Assembly: GCF_003957515.1 (NCBI RefSeq)
Contig: NZ_RQXW01000003.1
Span: 248,001-312,000, forward strand
Direction: 5' to 3'
Source of the DNA: Amphritea opalescens
GTDB lineage: Bacteria; Pseudomonadota; Gammaproteobacteria; Pseudomonadales; Balneatricaceae
DNA length: 64,000 bases
Below are positions 58,746 to 64,000 of this stretch, piece by piece. The position numbers and the translations under genes are program-made. Below the pieces are notes generated by a model that was not told the origin of the DNA, ran no database searches, and saw only the letters and a list, made by a program, of their open reading frames with translations. Numbering within the stretch: the stretch's first letter is position 1; each line of letters opens with the position of its first letter.

Positions 58746-59171
58746 TTACTTCGGTTTACAACCATCGGCACACTCACCATATAGATAAAGTGTGTGATCC
58801 GTTATTTTAAAGCCTAGTTCACGAGCGATCTCATCCTGACGGGCTTTTAAGCCGCGATCACTAAACTCCCGCACCTTACCGCATTTAACACAGACGATAT
58901 GGTCATGCTGCTCATCCTGAGTCAGCTCAAACACGGAATGACCCCCTTCAAAATGATGACGGGAAACCAACCCTGCCGTTTCAAATTGAGTGAGAACGCG
59001 ATAAACGGTGGCCAGCCCAACATCTTCGTTCTGTTCCAGCAGAAGTTTATAAATATCCTCCGCACTGAAATGGTCACCTTCACCAGCTTTCTCAAGAATC
59101 TGATAAATTTTTACCCGCGGCAGGGTAACCTTCAATCCTGCGTTACGTAATTCCTGATTTTCAAGTCCCAT
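58746..59171 (-). CDS. fur: Ferric uptake regulator Fur
   Basis: 141 residues. A winged helix (VTLPRVKIYQILEKAG ... TVYRVLTQFETAGLV) is followed by the metal-binding region RHHFEGGHSVFEL, HDHIVCVKCGKVREF and CADGCKPK. It represses iron uptake genes with Fe2+. Divergent from bamE, as in most gammaproteobacteria. Confidence 0.97.
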   Translation of the reverse strand: MGLENQELRNAGLKVTLPRVKIYQILEKAGEGDHFSAEDIYKLLLEQNEDVGLATVYRVLTQFETAGLVSRHHFEGGHSVFELTQDEQHDHIVCVKCGKVREFSDRGLKARQDEIARELGFKITDHTLYLYGECADGCKPK

Positions 59172-59261
59172 AATCTTTCTCTATGATGTTTATCTAAACG
59201 AATGTTAGACTTGCAACCTCAATTATCTGATTTTATACGCGAAAGTGGAAGTCATTTACTA

Positions 59262-59603
59262 ATGCAAAAAGTTCTTATTAGCGTTATCGCTGCTATTTTA
59301 CTATCCGGTTGCTCTGAATTCCCCGGTGTTTACAAGATCGACGTTCCACAAGGCAATGTGGTCACCCAAGAAATGGTCGACACTCTGCGTCCGGGAATGA
59401 CTCAAAACCAAGTACGTTACGTACTCGGCACTCCGCTGGTCACCGATAGTTTCAACAAAAATCGTTGGGATTACATCTACCGTAACCAGTCCGGTGAAAC
59501 CGGCGTCATCACTCAGCAAACGCTGACCGTGCTTTTCGATGACGAGGGTAAGCTTTCCGGTATGGCTGGAGACTTTCGTCCCGGCGGCGCACAGCAGCAA
59601 TAA
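59262..59603 (+). CDS. bamE: Outer membrane protein assembly factor BamE
   Basis: 113 residues from the ATG at 59262; the frame extends 20 codons upstream but the signal peptide fits only the later start. The lipobox is LLSGC. The SmpA/OmlA domain is clear: TLRPGMTQNQVRYVLGTPLV and NRWDYIYRN. It is a small lipoprotein of the BAM complex. Confidence 0.95.
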   Translation: MQKVLISVIAAILLSGCSEFPGVYKIDVPQGNVVTQEMVDTLRPGMTQNQVRYVLGTPLVTDSFNKNRWDYIYRNQSGETGVITQQTLTVLFDDEGKLSGMAGDFRPGGAQQQ

Positions 59604-59623
59604 TAACCCCCGATCTCGAACCC

Positions 59624-59659
59624 ATAACGCCAACACTGAATCATCGCTGTTGGCGTTAT
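59624..59659. terminator. Hairpin between bamE and rnfH
   Basis: Perfect 12-base arms ATAACGCCAACA and its complement around a 12-base loop, located between the convergent genes. U-runs are weak on both sides. Confidence 0.6.
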
Positions 59660-59666
59660 TTAGCCT

Positions 59667-59969
59667 TTAGCCCTGCGCCTCTCGCTCGGCTTTTGCTTTA
59701 GCGGCTCGGCGTGCGCGCACCTCTTTCGGATCAGCAATGAGGGGACGATAGATCTCCACCCGCTGTTCCGGCTTGAGAATATACGTCTTCGGATTCGCAA
59801 TCGCTTTACCGAAAATCCCCATAGGATCGTGCTCTATATCGATCTGCGGAAAAACATCTGTAATTCTAGACTGCACCACCGCATCATAAGCAGTACATCC
59901 CTCATCGACCTCAAGCGAGAGAATTTTTTGCTGATCCGGAAGCGCGTATGCGACTTCAACATTTATCAT
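59667..59969 (-). CDS. rnfH: RnfH/RatB family ubiquitin-like protein
   Basis: About 100 residues from the ATG giving MINVEVAYALPDQQ; a GTG three codons upstream is possible. UbRnfH core: GKAIANPKTYILKPEQRVEIYRPL. It pairs with ratA in a conserved gene couple. Confidence 0.93.
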   Translation of the reverse strand: MINVEVAYALPDQQKILSLEVDEGCTAYDAVVQSRITDVFPQIDIEHDPMGIFGKAIANPKTYILKPEQRVEIYRPLIADPKEVRARRAAKAKAEREAQG

Positions 59970-60000
59970 GTCTACCACCCTTTACGTTTAATCTAGCGGC

Positions 60001-60432
60001 TTAGCCGTAAATCTGATCGGCCCGACTCACAAAGGCATCGACCATCGTCACCGCCATCTGATTGAAGACCTTACTCATCGCCAAATTAGTCAATCGACCG
60101 GAAAAATCAAACTGCATGCTCAGGCTCACCTTGCAGGCTTCATCACTCAGCGCTTTAAACGTCCACTCACCGGTCAGACTTGAGAACGGCCCCTCAACCA
60201 ATGCAATGCGGATGACCTTAGGCCGCTCCATCTCATTACGAGTGGTAAAGCTGTACTTAAGCCCGGCCTTCGCCACCCGCAGAGTTGCTTGCATCGTCGT
60301 GTCGGTTGATTCAATCAAGGTACTGCCCGAGCACCAAGGCAGGAACTCGGGATAACGTTCAACATCATTCACTAGGTCAAACATCTGCTCAGCCGTATGA
60401 AGCACCAGCGCACTACGATCTACCTGTGTCAT
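60001..60432 (-). CDS. ratA: RatA family START-domain protein
   Basis: 143 residues, START/polyketide-cyclase fold: MFDLVNDVERYPEFLPWC and MSKVFNQMAVTMVDAFVSRA. In E. coli RatA has been reported to inhibit 70S assembly; homologues (COQ10) bind ubiquinone. The exact role here is open. Confidence 0.93.
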   Translation of the reverse strand: MTQVDRSALVLHTAEQMFDLVNDVERYPEFLPWCSGSTLIESTDTTMQATLRVAKAGLKYSFTTRNEMERPKVIRIALVEGPFSSLTGEWTFKALSDEACKVSLSMQFDFSGRLTNLAMSKVFNQMAVTMVDAFVSRADQIYG

Positions 60433-60433
60433 G

Positions 60434-61801
60434 TTATGAGCCTAATTTATCGATCAGATTGAAAATAAAGATCACCGCCACCGCAATCGGCGCGATATAA
60501 CGGATCATAACAGACCAGGCTACATAGACCCCAGGGGTCGTCATCGCCAACTCATCTCGGGTAATCCGTTGAGTCACAACCCAACCGGCAAATAACGCGA
60601 TAAACAAGCCACCTAATGGCAAGAATATATTGGCGGTAATAAAATCTAAGAAATCAAAGATATTCATACCAAAGATTGAGACGCCGCTACCGAAGTTAAA
60701 TGAGCTTAACGCTGCGATGCCCATCAACCACACCACAAAACCCAGCATGATACACACCGGGCCGCGTTTCAGGCCTAATCGCTCCACCATCCAAGCAACC
60801 CCCGGTTCCATCAGCGATATCGCCGATGTCCAAGCCGCTAACGCAACCAGAACAAAGAAGAGGAAACCAAAGACCTGACCACCCGGCATATGACCAAAAG
60901 CCACCGGCAGGGTGATAAACATCAAACCAGGGCCTGCACCGGGATCTAACGAATTAGCAAACACAATCGGGAAGATCGCCATACCCGCGACCAGCGCCAC
61001 CACGGTATCTAACGCCGCAATAGTTAACACCGTACCGCCAATTGAAGCATTCTTTGGCATATATGAACCATATGCCATGATCGACCCCATCCCCAGCGAC
61101 AGGGTAAAGAACGAGTGCCCTAACGCCACCAGCACCGCATGCCAAGATAACGCCGACGGATCAAAGTGAAACAGGAAGTCCAGCCCTTGGCCAAAAGCCC
61201 CCGACGACATGGAATAACCCAACAGCAACAGCAGCAGCACAAACAGCGCCGGCATCATAATTTTAGTGGCCCGCTCAAGCCCCTTATTAACGCCTCCGAG
61301 CAAGATCCACATAACCAGCACCACAAATACCGTATGCCAGATTAATAACGCCTGTGGGTCTGCCAGCAAGTCATTAAAGACTTTACCGGCTTGCTCACTA
61401 CCGACCTCAAGAAACTCACCATTCGCCATGGCCGCCACGTAGGCTAACACCCAGCCGGCCACGACCGAATAAAATGAGAAGATCAAAAAGCCGGCCAACG
61501 CACCAATCCATCCCACCAACGCCCACTTCGGCGAATGATCAGCCTCAATCGCCACCTCGCGCATCGAATTAATCGGGCTTTGACGACCACGGCGCCCAAC
61601 CAGCACCTCAGCCATCATAATCGGCACACCGACCGCCAAAATGCAGACCAGATACACCAACACGAATGCACCGCCACCATTTTGTCCCGCGATATAGGGG
61701 AACTTCCAGATATTACCTAGGCCAACAGCCGAACCGGTCGCTGCCATAATAAAAACCCAACGACTAGCCCATGAACCATGAATATTTTGACGATCTTTCA
61801 T
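60434..61801 (-). CDS. Sodium-dependent transporter, NSS (SNF) family
   Basis: 455 residues with about 11-12 membrane helices. The signature region GSAVGLGNIWKFPYIAGQNGG is the Na+/substrate site of the LeuT-like fold. It probably imports an amino acid with Na+. The stop is 1 base from the ratA start, so they may be co-transcribed. Confidence 0.93.
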   Translation of the reverse strand: MKDRQNIHGSWASRWVFIMAATGSAVGLGNIWKFPYIAGQNGGGAFVLVYLVCILAVGVPIMMAEVLVGRRGRQSPINSMREVAIEADHSPKWALVGWIGALAGFLIFSFYSVVAGWVLAYVAAMANGEFLEVGSEQAGKVFNDLLADPQALLIWHTVFVVLVMWILLGGVNKGLERATKIMMPALFVLLLLLLGYSMSSGAFGQGLDFLFHFDPSALSWHAVLVALGHSFFTLSLGMGSIMAYGSYMPKNASIGGTVLTIAALDTVVALVAGMAIFPIVFANSLDPGAGPGLMFITLPVAFGHMPGGQVFGFLFFVLVALAAWTSAISLMEPGVAWMVERLGLKRGPVCIMLGFVVWLMGIAALSSFNFGSGVSIFGMNIFDFLDFITANIFLPLGGLFIALFAGWVVTQRITRDELAMTTPGVYVAWSVMIRYIAPIAVAVIFIFNLIDKLGS

Positions 61802-62008
61802 GTAAATCTCTTAAAGTAGACGGATATTTCAAATAATAGATGTTTACGCGTAACAGCACGGCATTGTCCATATTTTGGCCACTTAATTCAATGACTCACC
61901 CCAGGCACCCCGCAAAAAGCCCTTTTTAGCGCCCTCACCCAACGAAGCCAGCATCTTGTCACTCAATTCTCTTTCCTTGAACTGTAACGCTCTATATAAT
62001 CCCGCTCC

Positions 62009-62482
62009 ATGGCAAAGAAGAAAGCAAAACCCAGTGGCAATACCATCTGCCAGAACAAGAAAGCTCGACACGAGTATGCAATTGATACTAAGTTCGAAGC
62101 AGGACTGTCTCTCACCGGATGGGAAGTAAAAAGCCTCCGCGAAGGACGCGGCCAACTTGTAGACTCTTATGTAGTTCTGCATAACGGCGAAGCGTGGCTC
62201 GTTGGCGCCCATTTTACACCACTGAAAACCGCAGCAGCCCATGTTGTGGCTGAACCAACCCGACAGCGTAAGCTGCTCCTACATCGGCGTGAAATTGATC
62301 GCCTCATCGGAGCCGTGCAAGCTAAAGGTTTTACCTGTGTCGCGCTCGCCCTTTATTGGAAGAACGACCGAGTGAAATGTGAAATTGCGCTTGCTAAGGG
62401 TAAGAAACAGCACGACAAACGGGATACTGAAAAAGAGCGTGACTGGAACCGTCAAAAACAACGTGTTTTGGCGGCTAAATAA
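62009..62482 (+). CDS. smpB: SsrA-binding protein SmpB
   Basis: 157 residues with [36 protein letters not shown] and the C-terminal basic tail [15 protein letters not shown]. It carries tmRNA to stalled ribosomes. The ssrA gene follows 125 bases downstream. Confidence 0.98.
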   Translation: MAKKKAKPSGNTICQNKKARHEYAIDTKFEAGLSLTGWEVKSLREGRGQLVDSYVVLHNGEAWLVGAHFTPLKTAAAHVVAEPTRQRKLLLHRREIDRLIGAVQAKGFTCVALALYWKNDRVKCEIALAKGKKQHDKRDTEKERDWNRQKQRVLAAK

Positions 62483-62561
62483 CGCTTTATTGCGGTAAAG
62501 CTATACTCTTGCTGTAAACCGGCTATAATGCCGGCCCGTCTTACATAATTATCTAACGATG

Positions 62562-62590
62562 TTGCTGCAATAGAACTCTTAAGATATTGT
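62562..62590 (+). promoter_or_regulatory. Candidate ssrA promoter
   Basis: TTGCTG (62562-62567), 17-base spacer, TATTGT (62585-62590), about 18 bases before the mature tmRNA 5' end. Another TATAAT lies at 62524-62529, so a second promoter is possible. Confidence 0.5.
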
Positions 62591-62607
62591 GTGGTCGGAA
62601 ATACTAT

Positions 62608-62966
62608 GGGGGTGACTTGGCTTCGACGCCGATTGCGAACCCTTTGGTGCATGTCGTGAGTGTAGTGAATCACGTAAATCAATTACTACACAGTTATAGT
62701 TGCAAACGACGATAACTACGCTCTAGCAGCTTAAGTCTGCTTGCGCTGCTCCTTCAGGTGTCTATAACTAGAGGATTTTGCAGTGTCATTCGAGATAGAA
62801 TCGCCCGGAAGCTTTGTCTCAAGACGAAGGGTTAAAACTAAAGAGGCTCGCCCTAAACGCCCTGACCTTCGGGCCGTGCTGGGTTAACTTAGTAGAAGTG
62901 TCTAAACATGTAGATCTAGAGGCAGAGGATTGGCGGACGCGGGTTCGAAACCCGCCACCTCCACCA
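62608..62966 (+). ncRNA. ssrA: tmRNA (SsrA)
   Basis: About 359 bases. The 5' end GGGGGTGACTTGGCTTCGACG and the 3' end with GGGTTCGAAACCC T-arm and CACCTCCACCA form the tRNA-like domain (acceptor GGGGGTG pairs with CACCTCC). The tag reading frame runs from 62702 to 62734: A N D D N Y A L A A and TAA. It rescues stalled ribosomes and tags the nascent chain for ClpXP. The 3' end is the attachment site used by the integrase next door. Confidence 0.97.
62932..62966. other. Probable attachment site (attL) at the 3' end of ssrA
   Basis: The last 35 bases of ssrA form the T-arm and acceptor end, the usual target of integrases that use tRNA-like 3' ends. An integrase gene begins 97 bases downstream in the same orientation. 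The matching right-hand repeat is outside the window, so the core cannot be delimited. Confidence 0.5.
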
Positions 62967-63012
62967 ATTTATTATAAGTCTTTGTTTTTTAACAAAATTT
63001 AGACTTATTGGA

Positions 63013-63062
63013 GCTTCGAGTGGCACAATGGACGAATCCGTGTGCCACTCGAGGCTTTTTTT
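63013..63062 (+). terminator. Terminator-like hairpin after ssrA, adjoining the integrase start
   Basis: Arms 63013-63027 and 63041-63055 form a 15-base stem with one wobble pair (GCTTCGAGTGGCACA with its near-complement) around a 13-base loop, followed by seven T residues. It should end the ssrA transcript. The 3' arm holds GAGG, the only apparent Shine-Dalgarno sequence of the integrase gene. Confidence 0.85.
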
Positions 63063-64000
63063 ATGTCTGCACACACAGCACATCTTTTCCGTCGTCCGTC
63101 CGGTATGTATTACATTCGCCTGACGGTCCCAAAATCCATTCTCACAACATTCGCCTTAAGCTCTCGCGATATTCGGCTATCACTCAGAACGGCCGATAAA
63201 CAAGACGCAACCTCGCTCTCCTGCCTCTTGCGATACCAGTTCCCTCGTCTACTTGACAGTTTATGCCGTGACCGCTTAACTAGTCCGACGAGCAACATTA
63301 CGCAGTTTGTAACGCTGAAATTCAAAGAACTCATTCTCAAGTATCACCTTAAGGACAAGGGTATGTCAGACGAGCTATCTCACCTCATTCTCCCCGACAT
63401 TGAGGCCGCGGCATCACCGTCAGAATCAGAGACGGAGAAAAAGGAGCGCGAGCACTCAGTCACTGTGACAACTTATAACGAAAAACGCCGCCACGTAGCC
63501 CCAAGCAATGAGATTGTTATTGAGGTCAATGGTAACCCTGTCACCATTAATCACCCCGGTAATCCGGACTTAGAACTCGAACAAGCAACCAAAATACTTC
63601 AGCGATTCGGCGGTGGCAGTGGAAAGGGACCGGATAATCAGGACATTGAATATTCGGTTCGCTTTGTTTTCGATGCCTACATCAAAAATAAAGTGCGTAC
63701 CAACCTCAAAGCCAACGCCCAAACACAGAAAGAACACATTCAAATGCTGGAAACGAGTGTCGAACTGCTAGGGCCAGACACCAACTTTTACACCCTGACA
63801 TTTGATGACGCCGAAGAGCTAAGGGATAAACTGTTAGCCCTCAAGGACGGCCGGGCAAAAGACCCCGACAACGCCCCGACCATTCACCCCTCACGAGCGA
63901 AGAAACTACTTGACCGGTTTAAGCAACTGGCCAAATACGCCAAGCGCAAAAAGTACAATCCAGAAGACATTGGCGAGGATCTCGACATCGCTTTCAAGAC
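63063..64000 (+). CDS. Tyrosine recombinase (phage/island integrase), 3' end outside the window
   Basis: The frame is open from the ATG at 63063 to the window edge, about 312 codons, without a stop. The N-terminus (HLFRRPSGMYYIRLTVPKSI then SLRTADKQDA) resembles the DUF6538 arm-binding domain of integrases. A long linker follows, then what looks like the start of a SAM-like core-binding domain (EYSVRFVFDAYIKNKV, RAKKLLDRFKQLAKYA). The catalytic domain lies beyond the edge. Position right after ssrA supports an island or prophage integrase. Only GAGG inside the upstream hairpin can serve as ribosome site. Confidence 0.8.
   Translation, partial: MSAHTAHLFRRPSGMYYIRLTVPKSILTTFALSSRDIRLSLRTADKQDATSLSCLLRYQFPRLLDSLCRDRLTSPTSNITQFVTLKFKELILKYHLKDKGMSDELSHLILPDIEAAASPSESETEKKEREHSVTVTTYNEKRRHVAPSNEIVIEVNGNPVTINHPGNPDLELEQATKILQRFGGGSGKGPDNQDIEYSVRFVFDAYIKNKVRTNLKANAQTQKEHIQMLETSVELLGPDTNFYTLTFDDAEELRDKLLALKDGRAKDPDNAPTIHPSRAKKLLDRFKQLAKYAKRKKYNPEDIGEDLDIAFK

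Noticed and set aside
62814-63002. 62-codon plus-strand frame across the tmRNA 3' half
   Set aside because: It lies inside the tmRNA and has no ribosome site; the RNA explains the sequence.

Overview
The window is a piece of a gammaproteobacterial chromosome, most likely a marine member of the Oceanospirillales or a close relative. This is inferred from gene order: lipA-lipB-ybeD-dacA, rlpA-mltB-rodA-mrdA-rlmH-rsfS-nadD-proA, recJ...thrC-hom-dsbC-xerD, rplS-trmD-rimM-rpsP-ffh, and recN/grpE-dnaK-dnaJ-dapB next to fur/bamE/ratA/smpB/ssrA. All of these resemble Pseudomonas-type chromosomes. The tmRNA tag ends in ...NYALAA. No rRNA or tRNA gene and no CRISPR array was seen.

Layout. 1-14.0 kb, minus strand: a truncated glycosyltransferase and a membrane flippase-like protein, lipoate synthesis (lipB, lipA), a D-amino acid aminotransferase, and a cell-wall block (dacA, rlpA, mltB, rodA, mrdA) running into rlmH, rsfS, nadD and proA. 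14.1-16.5 kb, plus strand: a two-TM protein with a cyclase-like C-terminal domain and a TauE/SafE permease. 16.9-25.9 kb, minus strand: rpsA (without cmk or ihfB), parC, parE, yqiA, cpdA, a DUF1249 gene and nudF. 26.1-29.6 kb: a SulP transporter and an EAL-CBS-GGDEF protein. 29.8-31.8 kb: an AT-rich three-gene cassette (STAS-HATPase, STAS-like DUF4325, one-TM protein) that looks acquired and is the best candidate for an undescribed system. 32.0-44.8 kb, minus strand: nfo, recJ, ydcF, thrC, hom, dsbC, xerD, a small exported protein, rplS-trmD-rimM-rpsP and ffh. 45-50 kb: ccsA-like and corC-like genes, a thiamine-binding-like protein, DUF1289, two NUDIX genes and marC. 50-62.5 kb: a Nif3-like domain protein, DUF3461, dapB, cysE, dnaJ-dnaK-grpE, recN, fur, bamE, rnfH, ratA, an Na+-dependent transporter and smpB. 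62.6-64 kb: ssrA, followed at once by a tyrosine recombinase gene that runs off the window. This is the edge of an island inserted at the 3' end of ssrA.

Regulatory sites that can be read directly include near-consensus sigma-32 promoters before grpE and before dnaK, a CTGT-N8-ACAG LexA operator at recN, a near-perfect LexA-like site before yqiA-parE, a dnaK-dnaJ intergenic hairpin, and many intrinsic terminators. Several genes start with TTG or GTG (hom, thrC, trmD). Starts were moved from the longest reading frame when family length, Shine-Dalgarno position or overlap with the upstream stop argued for it.
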